This document shows, in pieces, positions 53,907-63,599 of a stretch of 64,000 bases of DNA. The stretch's first letter is position 1; the number at the start of each line of letters is the position of its first letter. Position numbers and translations under genes: made by a program. Source of the stretch: Gammaproteobacteria bacterium (GTDB lineage Bacteria; Pseudomonadota; Gammaproteobacteria; S012-40). A model generated the notes under the pieces. It was not told where the DNA came from. It was given only the letters and a program-made list of their open reading frames with translations, and made no database searches. Location: contig JAOUMY010000002.1 in the NCBI GenBank assembly GCA_029881255.1, forward strand, positions 124,001 to 188,000, read 5' to 3'.

Positions 53907-54971
53907 ATGACAGCAATCAGGGGCGATAGCGACATGGAGCGGCAGAGCGAACTTAGAGAACTCGAAACGGAATTCAAGAATTCCATAAGGGCATACCGGC
54001 AACTGGTAAGAACGGGCATGGACGAAGCGATGGAAGTCCCCGGAGAGGTTGCGCAACAATTGATTGCCCGAACCCGTGAACAACTGGACAGAAGTGATTC
54101 CATGAATGCTCGAGCAGCCTTGAGCAAGCTAGGAAAGCACATCGACACCATGAAGAGTGCCTTCCCCAAGGTTAAGAGCCACTTCAACCAGGAATTCGAC
54201 GCGACAATACACTTCCTCGAGCGGCGTATAAATGAGCGCCACCTGGCTGGAAAAACCACTACCCGCTTACACCACGAAGTAACCCAGTTACTGGAGCGAC
54301 TTCGTTTCGCCGTGCAAAACGACGATTGGCAGAACAGCCGTCATATCAAGGCAGCGGTAATCGAGCACTACATTTCAGGCCATCAAAGCAAAATTCGCCA
54401 GTTACCCAGATCCATTCCCGATGCCTCGACCGCGATTCAGGAACTGGTGACGCATGGCGCGCAATGCCGTTCTGTTATGCAAAGTGACGTGGAAAAACTT
54501 TTTAGCCTTTCGGCACAACGACGCAGCAATGCGCTCGGCATAGGCGTTGTTGCGTCGCAGCAGATTATCGAAATTCTGTTTAGCGAACTGTCAAAATCCC
54601 GGCTCATTCTGAAAAACCCGAAGAGAGACGGTGATCAGGCTTGCGCCTTGATACGCCTGGGACTGGATAGAAACAGTTTCGTCTATATCATAGGGATAGC
54701 TGTTGAAGCCGCCAGCGATATCAGTTCACTGGATAGTATTTCCGAGCATCTTGATTCGATTATCATCAAGTCGAGTGATGACAAGATACCTCGCACGACT
54801 TATGAACGATTTCTTATCACCGCGCTGGAGAAGATTCCACAGCGGAATGTCTCACTCGGTGGAAACATGGTGTATTCATTCACCCCGAATTGTGGACAAT
54901 TCGAAGCGGAACTTACGGCCAAAACTTTCACCGACTGGCTTGGTTCGTACTTGCGCAACCAAATTAATTAA
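53907..54971 (+). CDS. Helical (coiled-coil) protein of unknown function
   Basis: 354 residues, no signal peptide or membrane helix. Strongly helical, with heptad-like stretches (ELRELETEFKNSIRAYRQL, HEVTQLLERLRFAVQ). No family recognised. ATG 53934, with AGGGG about 10 bases upstream, could be the true start (nine codons shorter). The C-terminal YSFTPNCGQFEAELTAKTFTDWL could be a small domain. Followed by a roadblock/LC7 gene 35 bases on with AAGGAG, so an operon is likely. Confidence 0.7.
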   Translation: MTAIRGDSDMERQSELRELETEFKNSIRAYRQLVRTGMDEAMEVPGEVAQQLIARTREQLDRSDSMNARAALSKLGKHIDTMKSAFPKVKSHFNQEFDATIHFLERRINERHLAGKTTTRLHHEVTQLLERLRFAVQNDDWQNSRHIKAAVIEHYISGHQSKIRQLPRSIPDASTAIQELVTHGAQCRSVMQSDVEKLFSLSAQRRSNALGIGVVASQQIIEILFSELSKSRLILKNPKRDGDQACALIRLGLDRNSFVYIIGIAVEAASDISSLDSISEHLDSIIIKSSDDKIPRTTYERFLITALEKIPQRNVSLGGNMVYSFTPNCGQFEAELTAKTFTDWLGSYLRNQIN

Positions 54972-55006
54972 CCGTACTCGCAATAATTACACTAAGGAGA
55001 AGATAA

Positions 55007-55393
55007 ATGACCATCGAGTCAACCGTATCGAGTATTTCAGACAAAAGCATGTCACGTGTACTGAATGATTTTCTAACCATTGACGGCGTCGATGCTGTCG
55101 CCCTCGTCGGCCGTGACGGTTTTGTTATTGATAGTTCAAGCACTTTGGATCTCAATATGGATGCGTTGGGCGCAATGGTTGCGACATCGGTTGAGGCCGC
55201 AGAAAAACTGGGGACAGAACTCAAGCTTGGCAATATGGGCCAATACCTGTCTGAGTTTTCTGAAGGCAAGGTCATTATGGCGCCTGTTAAAGACGATATT
55301 CTCGCCGTATTCGCCAATAAAGACGTTGTTATCGGTAGTATCCGTTACGCAATTTCCAAACAGATGCCCAAGCTGGTGAATGTGCTGCACTAA
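55007..55393 (+). CDS. Roadblock/LC7 domain protein
   Basis: 128 residues, one complete roadblock/LC7 domain: GVDAVALVGRDGFVIDSS (30-47), an alpha helix with LGAMVATSVEAAEKLG (about 55-70), ILAVFANKDVVIGSIRYAI. Such proteins act as regulators of Ras-like GTPases (MglB-MglA), but no MglA-type GTPase is nearby. Ribosome site AAGGAG 8 bases before the ATG. Between a coiled-coil gene and an outer-membrane protein gene, suggesting a link to a surface structure. Confidence 0.92.
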   Translation: MTIESTVSSISDKSMSRVLNDFLTIDGVDAVALVGRDGFVIDSSSTLDLNMDALGAMVATSVEAAEKLGTELKLGNMGQYLSEFSEGKVIMAPVKDDILAVFANKDVVIGSIRYAISKQMPKLVNVLH

Positions 55394-55419
55394 GTTTTTC
55401 GGGTTTTACTGGTAATAAG

Positions 55420-56751
55420 ATGGCTGTATCTAAAAAGAAAACACTCCTGGCTGCTGCAATACTGGCGTCTCTGACGCCAGGGGCATCTATTGCTGCAATA
55501 TTTGAAGGAGCAACGCTTGGACTACGGCTGGTAACAGAATTATCGGAAGATGTAGACGATGTAAATGACGAGTCTGCTCGGGCGAAACAGGAAAAAGTAA
55601 ATTCGGTTGAAGTAGAACCGGTTAAAAAGGAAATCGCTCAGCAGGCGCCTGCCAAGGTGGAAGAAGCAACTGTCCTAGCCCCCACAAAAGATACGCCCGT
55701 AAAAAATGAAGCTGCGGACCTGGTCAATGTGGACAATATTGAGCTTGGTGACGCTGAAAGAGTCGCCAAGGCTACCGTCAATCGAGAAAGTCATTTAATT
55801 ACCAGGCCAACAGAAGCCCGTGATATCCCGGGAAAGCGACAAGGCCCACCGATTTTTCAGGCTTTACCCAAGAGCATTCCCGAGATTTTTCCGCGCAGCG
55901 TCAAAATCGAATTAACCAACGCTCAGGAATTAATCCCTGAACTGTCCTACTCTTTCAAAATACAAAACTTTCTGACCGGCATTTCCTATGACTCGTTGAA
56001 ATATGCTACATCCGGAAATATTGATGACGTTTCAGACAGCGCTGTCGGTAGAAATCGGATGAACAGGCATCTTAAAATGATGCCCCTAAGTTGGGCATTC
56101 AAAGCGTCTGATGCTTACTTTGCGATTGGTCCATTTTATGGACGCAGAGAAATCGAACGCACGGAATACGGAGTGCTGACGATAGACTCAGGAACGGAAA
56201 CACCAGAGCTGGTAAATTTCAACAATGAAGTCATATTGAATGGCCAGCAGCTTGGACTGCAGGGTGCTTTTCATTTCGGCAACAAATATTTCAGTATTCG
56301 TGGTTCAGCAGATTTTCCATTCTATTCGACGCTCGTCGTCAATGAATCTTCCCTGTTCAGAACCACTAGCAACTTTCCAAAAAAGAATACGCAAAACACC
56401 CGATTTGGATTTTCTTTTTCTGGCAAACTTGATGCGCTTATCAAAACGCCATATTTCGTAGACGTATTTATGAACGCGTCATTTGATCGGCTTCCAATGA
56501 ATTTTTCACAGCTGTCGGCCACATACGATCAAAGCGATATGCTAATTAAATTCGCCTCGACCAAATATGATGCAGTGACAACAACAATGTCATTCGGTGC
56601 TGGACTACTGATTGACATACCTAACTCTCTCGACTTACTTCCTTCTGTCGAAGCCAAGCTCGTACAACAGAATATCCACGATAATGTAATGAACTCAACG
56701 CTGGAAGCGAGTAGTCTTTTGGTCTCGATCGGGTTTAGTGGTCGATTTTAG
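55420..56751 (+). CDS. Outer-membrane beta-barrel protein
   Basis: 443 residues. Signal peptide 1-26 (TLLAAAILASLTPGASIAA), a charged Glu/Lys/Val linker (about 45-140), then a repeated amphipathic-strand region (150-443) ending VSIGFSGRF. The terminal Phe with alternating hydrophobics is the C-terminal signature of outer-membrane barrels. No named family. Starts 26 bases after the roadblock gene. Role unknown: likely anchor or channel of the locus. Confidence 0.78.
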   Translation: MAVSKKKTLLAAAILASLTPGASIAAIFEGATLGLRLVTELSEDVDDVNDESARAKQEKVNSVEVEPVKKEIAQQAPAKVEEATVLAPTKDTPVKNEAADLVNVDNIELGDAERVAKATVNRESHLITRPTEARDIPGKRQGPPIFQALPKSIPEIFPRSVKIELTNAQELIPELSYSFKIQNFLTGISYDSLKYATSGNIDDVSDSAVGRNRMNRHLKMMPLSWAFKASDAYFAIGPFYGRREIERTEYGVLTIDSGTETPELVNFNNEVILNGQQLGLQGAFHFGNKYFSIRGSADFPFYSTLVVNESSLFRTTSNFPKKNTQNTRFGFSFSGKLDALIKTPYFVDVFMNASFDRLPMNFSQLSATYDQSDMLIKFASTKYDAVTTTMSFGAGLLIDIPNSLDLLPSVEAKLVQQNIHDNVMNSTLEASSLLVSIGFSGRF

Positions 56752-56910
56752 TTCAAACACGTCGGTAATTTCTCTCGTTCTTCTCATTTGTACCTGACGA
56801 AAGTTTCAGCACAATTTCACTCCCAAACCTTGCGCACAGGGCAGTTTTTCTCTATGTTAGATTCACCCGGGGAGGGAAGGTCATGAATTTCTCGATTGCA
56901 GGAGCTGCGC

Positions 56911-58731
56911 ATGACCATGAACAATTGGCTGGTAGATGCTGACAACCTCAACCTCAGCACACTAAATAAAGAAAAATATCTCTTCAAAAACAGTACCGTC
57001 GAATCCTTCATCAGCGGTGGTCGGAATATTGTTTGCGCACCCAAGGGATTCGGCAAGACACTGCTGCTCAAATACATCAGCAATCGCTACACCGAAGCCA
57101 GCATGGGTGGCCAGGACGCCATACGAATTCCTTACAACCGTGAAATTGATTATTTTCAGCAAGTCATTGATGCCCACAGTGCGATTACCAGTCGAACAAA
57201 CTCCGATACCTGGAAAGACTTCTGGATTATCTGCATCTGTCTTTCTGTCATTACCAATTATGCCATCAGGACGAAAGACAAGGTTTATCTTGCGGATTTC
57301 GTTTCACAGATTAACAAAGAAATCGGACAACTCCATCTATCCCTATCCATCATCAAACAGATCTCGCATAAACTAAACCAGGGCGACGAGATATCACGTT
57401 TCGATATGGTACGTTTGAATCCCACCGAGATTTTGAGTCTGCTACTCCAGGAAAGCCCGGAAGAACTTTTTCAATCCCGATCAAGACTATTGGTAGCGGT
57501 TAGGCAGGCCTGCTCAATTATTGAACGCCCCATTGTCATCTTCATCGATAAAGTTGATCAAGGCGTTGATAACCTGCCATTTCAGGCCTGGGCCGACGCG
57601 CAAAATGGTTTAGCGCAGGCTGTTTATCACATCAAAAGCATGAACAGCCAGATTAAAATATTTGCCTCAATTCGCATGGAAGCCTGGGCGGTATTCAAAC
57701 ACCAGTTACGATTACAATACTCCGACAATATTGCGGAAATTCGCTACTCACATAGTGATCTGGAACATATTTTCGAAAACGCCATCACTACATTCGAAGA
57801 CAAAGACAGCCTACGACAACCTAACGAACTCGAAACCAATCCAGTAAAAGCGTTTTCAGGAATTGATACCATTAACAATGAATGGGCCGGCGAAGACGAA
57901 ACGGCTATCGACTACCTCATTCGTTACTCGCTCGGACGCCCAAGAGATTTGATGATGCTTGGCAAAGTGATTCATGAACATGCACGCGATTTAGATGAGT
58001 CTCAATTTCGAGATATCGTTGGTGAGAAGACCTCAAGAGAGATCGAAAACTCTTATTTGTGCGAGGTCGAAAAATTCACTGCTACCGATCTCGCTAGCGA
58101 TCTGCCCAAGGCGCTAAAGCATGTCGATTCTAATATTATTACTAAAACTCAGTTATATGATGCCTGTTATAAATACAATCGCCAGATCGTAGAAGGTTGC
58201 GTAGCAAAAAAAGGCGCTTCATGCTCAGATTGTAAAGACGCAAAAAAAATATTTCAGGATATGTACGCCGTCGGCTTACTCGGCACAGTCTCACATGACG
58301 AAGACGGTAGCAATAATTTATATCGCCAACACTTCTGTCGGATAGGTGACTACTCCGGGAATGAACTCCCCATTAGCGATTGGTATATTTTGCATCCCGC
58401 GGCAAAATGGTGTGCGCGCAATGCAAACGCCAATTACAAAGGCATGAGAGGCATTCTTACAGGCAATGGAAAGGAATGGAAAAGCGAATACGCCGATAAA
58501 ATCAATATGAACTGGCTTGTACATGAAGCACGAAAGATTGGCTTATTTGACGAAAATTTCAGCGAACGCATCCTCAATCACCTACGAAAAATGGACGACC
58601 ACTCCATGGAAGTCAAAAAGGACTTCGAAAAAGCCAAGAAAAAGATTTCACTCAATGATGCAAAAACCGTCGGTGGAATTCTAGTGGACGCGACGAAAAT
58701 TATTGATGCGTTTTATAAGTGGGTTGTCTAG
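56911..58731 (+). CDS. P-loop ATPase, possibly STAND/Sll1717-like
   Basis: 606 residues from ATG 56911 (GGAG 6 bases upstream; TTG 56896 is upstream in the same frame). P-loop APKGFGKT (43-50) with Ala in place of the usual first Gly, Walker B IVIFIDKVDQG (about 214-224), and a sensor-like RYSLGRPRDLMMLG. A C-terminal cluster of four cysteines (CVAKKGASCSDCKDAKK) could bind metal. STAND or KAP-type NTPases often serve as defence or signalling switches; no effector domain is visible. No operon partners. Family name not certain. Confidence 0.75.
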   Translation: MTMNNWLVDADNLNLSTLNKEKYLFKNSTVESFISGGRNIVCAPKGFGKTLLLKYISNRYTEASMGGQDAIRIPYNREIDYFQQVIDAHSAITSRTNSDTWKDFWIICICLSVITNYAIRTKDKVYLADFVSQINKEIGQLHLSLSIIKQISHKLNQGDEISRFDMVRLNPTEILSLLLQESPEELFQSRSRLLVAVRQACSIIERPIVIFIDKVDQGVDNLPFQAWADAQNGLAQAVYHIKSMNSQIKIFASIRMEAWAVFKHQLRLQYSDNIAEIRYSHSDLEHIFENAITTFEDKDSLRQPNELETNPVKAFSGIDTINNEWAGEDETAIDYLIRYSLGRPRDLMMLGKVIHEHARDLDESQFRDIVGEKTSREIENSYLCEVEKFTATDLASDLPKALKHVDSNIITKTQLYDACYKYNRQIVEGCVAKKGASCSDCKDAKKIFQDMYAVGLLGTVSHDEDGSNNLYRQHFCRIGDYSGNELPISDWYILHPAAKWCARNANANYKGMRGILTGNGKEWKSEYADKINMNWLVHEARKIGLFDENFSERILNHLRKMDDHSMEVKKDFEKAKKKISLNDAKTVGGILVDATKIIDAFYKWVV

Positions 58732-58760
58732 CCCCGTCGGTGAACGGCAGCAATAGAATA

Positions 58761-59351
58761 TTACAATAGTTTTTTCACCGGCCCATAAGAACGCCGATGT
58801 ATCGGCGTTATTCCCAGCTCACTCAAGGCGGATAAATGCACTTTAGTCGGATAACCCTTATGTCCGGCAAGTCCGTAGCCTGGGTATTGTTTGTCTAGCT
58901 CCGCCATCTCACGATCACGCGTTACCTTAGCGATGATGGACGCAGCGGCAATTGCTGCTACACGGGAATCTCCCTTGATTACCGCTTCACCGGGACAAGG
59001 TAGTTTGGGCAATTTGTTACCATCGACGAGGGCAAACTCCGGTTGTACAGACAATCCTTCAACTGCTCTGGACATCGCTAACAGACTCGCCTGAAGAATA
59101 TTGATTTCGTCGATCTCTTCCACTTCGGCACGCCCGATACTCCAGGCCAATGCCTTTTCACAGATTTCAGGAAATAAGGCATCACGTTGTTTTTCTGAGA
59201 GCGCTTTTGAATCGTTAAGTCCTTCAATCGGATTATTTGCGTCGAGTATGACAGCCGCCGCAACGACGGGACCGGCCAATGGACCTCTGCCCACCTCATC
59301 AACACCTGCGACGAGTCCAAGTGGGATTGTAAAGTCAAAACTGTGCTGCAT
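58761..59351 (-). CDS. rnhB: Ribonuclease HII
   Basis: 196 residues, full length. Catalytic Asp18 and Glu19 in [15 protein letters not shown], the third acidic residue in [10 protein letters not shown] (Asp near 110) and [20 protein letters not shown]. Cleaves RNA at single ribonucleotides in DNA. Last gene of the lipid A cluster, as in many gammaproteobacteria. Confidence 0.98.
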   Translation of the reverse strand: MQHSFDFTIPLGLVAGVDEVGRGPLAGPVVAAAVILDANNPIEGLNDSKALSEKQRDALFPEICEKALAWSIGRAEVEEIDEINILQASLLAMSRAVEGLSVQPEFALVDGNKLPKLPCPGEAVIKGDSRVAAIAAASIIAKVTRDREMAELDKQYPGYGLAGHKGYPTKVHLSALSELGITPIHRRSYGPVKKLL

Positions 59352-59551
59352 TGTTTTCCCTTTTCCGTTTATTCTGATGTATACCCAGCCTGCCTAAACG
59401 CCGCTATTACATTTACAAATTCGTGCCACCGAAACGCTCTCAAAAGAATACGCAGTAGCCAGCAGTTGAATATTAGCTTGTGGATCCGAAAGAGAGTCGC
59501 AGTACGGATATTCCCAAAAAAGATCTCAACTCTCCCACGCGAAAGACTGTC

Positions 59552-60694
59552 TTACTCTAACATCTTCTTAATCGCTATCGCCGCGCACTCACTGGCATTT
59601 TGTCGTAAGGCCTTGTGCAAGACCTCAAAACGCTGCTGGGTACGTTGATATCGCGTCTGATCATCCAGCCAGGCCAGAACCTCACGACTGATGCGCTCTG
59701 GCGTGGCCTTCTCCTGCAAAAGCTCCGGTACAAGCTCTTCACCTGCGAGCAAATTAGGCAGTGCTACATGTTTTACTTTGACTAGAGATTTATAAATAAA
59801 ATAACTGATCGACGACACCCTATATGCAACTACCATAGGTCGTTTTATCAACATCGCTTCCAGCGTCGCCGTGCCGGAGGCTAACACCACAACACTAGAC
59901 GCCGCCATGACCTCTCGTGAACGACCATCGAAATAGTGAAACACAGGTTTATCTGGGAACGCGGCAGCGATACTTTCAAAAGCATCTCGCGTCTTGCCAC
60001 TAACAAACGGCACAAGAAACTCCAGACGCGCTCTCTGCGCTACACAGAGCCGCGCTGTATCCACAAAAACCTCGGCAAGTCGCGTAACCTCACTCATACG
60101 ACTTCCGGGCAACAGGGCGACATAGGTCTTGCCTTTCTCCAAACCAAGCCTTGCACGTACAGCTTCTTGATCTATTTCAAGATCCACTTCGTCCGCCAAA
60201 GGGTGGCCAACAAACTCAACCGGTACGCGATGGCTTTCGTAAAACGCCTTTTCAAATGGAAACAGCGTCAACATCAAATCTACGGAACGCGCGATTTTTT
60301 TCACCCGATATTGTCGCCACGCCCACACAGACGGACTCACATAATGCACGGTTGATATACCTGCATGATGTAACCATTGTTCGAGTTTCAGATTAAAATC
60401 AGGGGCGTCGACCCCGATAAACAGGTCAGGCGGATTGTCTTGCAGAATTCGAAGGAGTTGTTTGCGTATACCTAGAATTTCACGCAAGCGCCCAAGCACT
60501 TCTGAAAAACCCATAACCGCAAGTTTTTCCATCGCAAACAATTCGTCACAGCCTTCGTTTTTCATCAAAGGTCCGGCAATACCAAAGAATATTGCGTCAG
60601 GATAGTGCTTTTTGAATTCACGGATGAAACCACTGGCGATAATGTCACCCGATACTTCACCAGCAACAATAGCAATTCGTTTAGGCTTAGACAT
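59552..60694 (-). CDS. lpxB: Lipid-A-disaccharide synthase
   Basis: 380 residues, full length. N-terminal AIVAGEVSGDIIASGFIRE and FGIAGPLM, PDLFIGVDAPDFNLKLE, SPSVWAWRQYRVKKI, the donor site LLPGSRMSEV and the C-terminal LASGTATLEAML, VKHVALPNLLAGEELVPELLQ. Joins UDP-2,3-diacylglucosamine and lipid X to form the lipid A disaccharide at the inner membrane. Separated by about 70 bases from lpxA. Confidence 0.98.
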   Translation of the reverse strand: MSKPKRIAIVAGEVSGDIIASGFIREFKKHYPDAIFFGIAGPLMKNEGCDELFAMEKLAVMGFSEVLGRLREILGIRKQLLRILQDNPPDLFIGVDAPDFNLKLEQWLHHAGISTVHYVSPSVWAWRQYRVKKIARSVDLMLTLFPFEKAFYESHRVPVEFVGHPLADEVDLEIDQEAVRARLGLEKGKTYVALLPGSRMSEVTRLAEVFVDTARLCVAQRARLEFLVPFVSGKTRDAFESIAAAFPDKPVFHYFDGRSREVMAASSVVVLASGTATLEAMLIKRPMVVAYRVSSISYFIYKSLVKVKHVALPNLLAGEELVPELLQEKATPERISREVLAWLDDQTRYQRTQQRFEVLHKALRQNASECAAIAIKKMLE

Positions 60695-60762
60695 GTTTAT
60701 TAGGTGAGCAGTAAAAACGACATCAATGTCACCGCCAGACTGGCGGAAGCAATAAAACGCAA

Positions 60763-61533
60763 CTAGCGGATGATACCGCGAGTGGCTTTTTCCAAAAAGT
60801 CACTCATGCGGCGAACTTCCGGCTCTAAAACAGCAATCGACTCAAGTTCTATCAAGGCCTGGCTAACGGTCAGACCGGAACGATAGATAATCTTATAGGC
60901 ATGCTTGAGCGCGCGTTGAGTTTCGGCACTATAGCCCAGGCGTTTCATGCCTTCGCTATTCAAGCCGTAAGGCTTGGCCAGGTTGCCATTGGCCATAACA
61001 TATGGCGGCAAGTCCTTAGTGAGTATCGTCCCCATACCTGTAAAGGAATAGGCACCAATTGCGACAAACTGGTGTACCACGGTAAACGCGCCGAGGATGG
61101 CATGATCACCGACATGTACGTGGCCAGCAATCTGCGCATTATTGGCAAATATGGTTTTATTTCCGACAACGCAATCATGCGCAACATGGCAATAAGCCAT
61201 GATCCAGTTATCGTCACCTATACGGGTAACACCCTGGTCTTGCGTCGTGCCACGATTAAATGTGCAAAACTCACGTATGACATTGCGCTCGCCGATTTCC
61301 AGGGCGGTAGGCTCACCCTTATATTTTTTATCCTGCGGCGCATCGCCAATTGAGGAAAACTGAAATATCTGCGTGTCTGCGCCTATGCGTGTTGGACCAT
61401 TAATGACCGCATGAGGTCCAATCTTGCATCGATCACCGATTTCTACATCGGCACCGATTACCGCATAGGGGCCGATGCTGACATTCTCCCCAAGTTTTGC
61501 GGAAGGATGAATTATGGCTGTCGTGTCTATCAC
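60763..61533 (-). CDS. lpxA: UDP-GlcNAc O-acyltransferase
   Basis: 256 residues. The start is GTG 61531-61533, four bases after the fabZ stop at 61538; an upstream extension of the frame to 61650 lies inside fabZ. Left-handed parallel beta helix of hexapeptide repeats (IGPYAVIGADVEIG, IGADTQIFQFSSIG) with the catalytic His in AYCHVAHDC (near 120-130). First step of lipid A synthesis. Confidence 0.98.
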   Translation of the reverse strand: MIDTTAIIHPSAKLGENVSIGPYAVIGADVEIGDRCKIGPHAVINGPTRIGADTQIFQFSSIGDAPQDKKYKGEPTALEIGERNVIREFCTFNRGTTQDQGVTRIGDDNWIMAYCHVAHDCVVGNKTIFANNAQIAGHVHVGDHAILGAFTVVHQFVAIGAYSFTGMGTILTKDLPPYVMANGNLAKPYGLNSEGMKRLGYSAETQRALKHAYKIIYRSGLTVSQALIELESIAVLEPEVRRMSDFLEKATRGIIR

Positions 61534-61537
61534 AATA

Positions 61538-61981
61538 TTAGGCGTCGCGTACCGCACACATGAGTTCAGCGCTGGCGACCACTTTTCCATCCACTTTGGC
61601 CGACGCTGAAAATTTCCATACCCCACGCATGGCCTTAATAAATTCCACATCCATGATCAGTTGATCACCGGGCTCCACTGGTTGTTTGAAACGGGCATTG
61701 TCCACAGCAACCAAATAGAACAATGACCCTGAAGGCGCACCGCCTTCGGTGGCGAAAGCGAGCAGGCCAGTAGTCTGGGCCATTGCCTCAACAATTAATA
61801 CACCAGGAAATACAGGTTTCTGTGGAAAATGCCCTGGAAAAAACGGTTCGTTCACCGTCACATTCTTGACCGCGGTAATTGACTTGCCTGGTTCAAAACC
61901 AATGACCTTGTCCACGAGCAGGAAAGGAAAACGGTGCGGCAGATACTCGAGTATCTTATTTATATCCAATATCTTTTCCAA
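61538..61981 (-). CDS. fabZ: 3-hydroxyacyl-ACP dehydratase FabZ
   Basis: 147 residues, full length. Hot-dog fold with [12 protein letters not shown], the catalytic His of [14 protein letters not shown] (near 50) and Glu of VLIVEAMAQ (near 64). Dehydrates beta-hydroxyacyl-ACP in fatty-acid synthesis. Translationally close to lpxA. Confidence 0.98.
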   Translation of the reverse strand: MEKILDINKILEYLPHRFPFLLVDKVIGFEPGKSITAVKNVTVNEPFFPGHFPQKPVFPGVLIVEAMAQTTGLLAFATEGGAPSGSLFYLVAVDNARFKQPVEPGDQLIMDVEFIKAMRGVWKFSASAKVDGKVVASAELMCAVRDA

Positions 61982-62025
61982 AACAAATTCCTTCGCTTAG
62001 CTATTTCTGTTAGCAGTGGCTTATC

Positions 62026-63069
62026 TTAATCTCCCGTGTCCGTCTTGGCAATTTGTGCTTCCAAATTTTTTATTTTTTGTTCGAGTTGCTCAATTTGTCG
62101 CAATTTCACGGTATTTTTACGCCAGCTGCGATTGTCCTGCACAGGTATTCCCGACGAATACACACCGGGCTCGGTAATCGACTTGGTTACCATCGACATA
62201 CCGGTAAAGTGTACATTGTCTGCAATAGTTATGTGTCCATTAAAACCACTACCACCACCAAGTGTGCAATTCTTACCGATGCGGGTACTGCCCGAAATAC
62301 CTGTCTCTGCAGCCGCGACAGTGTTTTCGCCAATATAGCAATTGTGCGCGACGTGAATCTGGTCGTCGAGTTTAACGCCATCTTCGAGTACTGTCGGCTC
62401 TAGCGCTCCACAATCGACAGTCGTACTAGCACCGATCTCCACACAATTGCCTATTCGTACGCCGCCGATTTGAGGAATTTTGACCCAGCGCTCGCCATCT
62501 TTGGCTATTCCGAATCCATCGGCACCAATAACACAGGCAGAATGAAAAATGCACTCTTTCCCTGTAACCACATCATCATAGAAAGTCACATTCGCAAATA
62601 GCCGTGTACCCTCACCGATTATACAGTCGTTGCCAATAACACTCCCTGCGCCAATACTAACGCCGGAAGTGATAACACTTCGCTCACCGATCACCACATA
62701 GGGACCGATATTTACATCGGCGCTGACATTGGCGCTCTCTGCGATAATCGCTGTCGGGTGTATCACGCCCAATTGCGGCGCCTGGCCACTCATGTAAGTC
62801 GCGATACGTGCGTAAGCGAGATAAGGATTATCACAGATTAGCGCATCAACGGGACATTCATCTGCAAGCTCTGGCGCGACGATAACCGCACCGGCCTGTG
62901 TTTGCTTGAGAAACTTTTGATATTTGCGATTGGAGAGAAAGCTGATTTGCTCAGAATTCGCCTTCTCTAGAGTAGCTATCCCCAGAATTTTACGCTCAGC
63001 ATCACCCCTTAGCTGCCCTTTTACCAGAGCAGCCAGCTCACCCAGGCTGGCACCGCGCAACATTCGCAT
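62026..63069 (-). CDS. lpxD: UDP-3-O-acylglucosamine N-acyltransferase
   Basis: 347 residues, full length. N-terminal uridine-binding domain (LGELAALVKGQLRGDAERKI ... ISFLSNRKYQ), then hexapeptide repeats (IGAGSVIGNDCIIG, VGIDDQ-like HVAHNCYIGE with the catalytic His) and a C-terminal helix (LRQIEQLEQKIKNLEAQ). Third step of lipid A synthesis. Between skp and fabZ as in gammaproteobacteria. Confidence 0.98.
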   Translation of the reverse strand: MRMLRGASLGELAALVKGQLRGDAERKILGIATLEKANSEQISFLSNRKYQKFLKQTQAGAVIVAPELADECPVDALICDNPYLAYARIATYMSGQAPQLGVIHPTAIIAESANVSADVNIGPYVVIGERSVITSGVSIGAGSVIGNDCIIGEGTRLFANVTFYDDVVTGKECIFHSACVIGADGFGIAKDGERWVKIPQIGGVRIGNCVEIGASTTVDCGALEPTVLEDGVKLDDQIHVAHNCYIGENTVAAAETGISGSTRIGKNCTLGGGSGFNGHITIADNVHFTGMSMVTKSITEPGVYSSGIPVQDNRSWRKNTVKLRQIEQLEQKIKNLEAQIAKTDTGD

Positions 63070-63078
63070 AATGAATAA

Positions 63079-63582
63079 CTATTTCTTCTTTTTGAGTTCG
63101 CTTAAAACCTGTTCCGTCACATCTACAGATTCGCTCATATAGATGACTCCTTCGGCCAACAACACATCAAACTTCTGCTGCTTTGCATATTGCTGGATGA
63201 TACCGACCATTTCCCGTTGCAGTTTTTCAAGCAAGTCATTGCGCTTGAAATTAAGGTCATCACGAAATGCTTCCTGGTCACGTTGGAAATCCCGTTTCTT
63301 GGCGAGGATTTCACGTTCTAATTTACCGCGCTCAGCTTCGCTCATGATAGTGCCATTGCGCGCAAGACGTTCTTCCAGCGAACGCACACTCTTTTGCAAT
63401 TCCACCAGCTCTCGTTCTCTTGGCGCGAACTCATTCTGTAACGACGTTCGAGCACTTTCCGCCTGTGGCGCTTCTTCCATCACACGCGCGATATTGACCA
63501 CGCCAATCTTTAATTCGGCAGCAACCAGCGGCGAAAACATCAACGTCATCGCTGATACCAACCAGAGCTTTTTCAATTTCAC
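63079..63582 (-). CDS. skp: Periplasmic chaperone Skp/OmpH
   Basis: 167 residues. Signal peptide about 1-21 (WLVSAMTLMFSPLVAAE), core KIGVVNIARVMEEAPQAESA, long coiled-coil tentacles (about 45-140, rich in E/R/L/Q) and C-terminal IYMSESVDVTEQVL. Holds unfolded outer-membrane proteins. Next to bamA as expected. Confidence 0.97.
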   Translation of the reverse strand: MKLKKLWLVSAMTLMFSPLVAAELKIGVVNIARVMEEAPQAESARTSLQNEFAPRERELVELQKSVRSLEERLARNGTIMSEAERGKLEREILAKKRDFQRDQEAFRDDLNFKRNDLLEKLQREMVGIIQQYAKQQKFDVLLAEGVIYMSESVDVTEQVLSELKKKK

Positions 63583-63599
63583 TTTTCTTCTCCTTACTA

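Noticed and set aside
61534-61650. Extended N-terminus of lpxA
   Set aside because: Lies within fabZ; the GTG at 61531-61533 after the fabZ stop gives the normal LpxA length.
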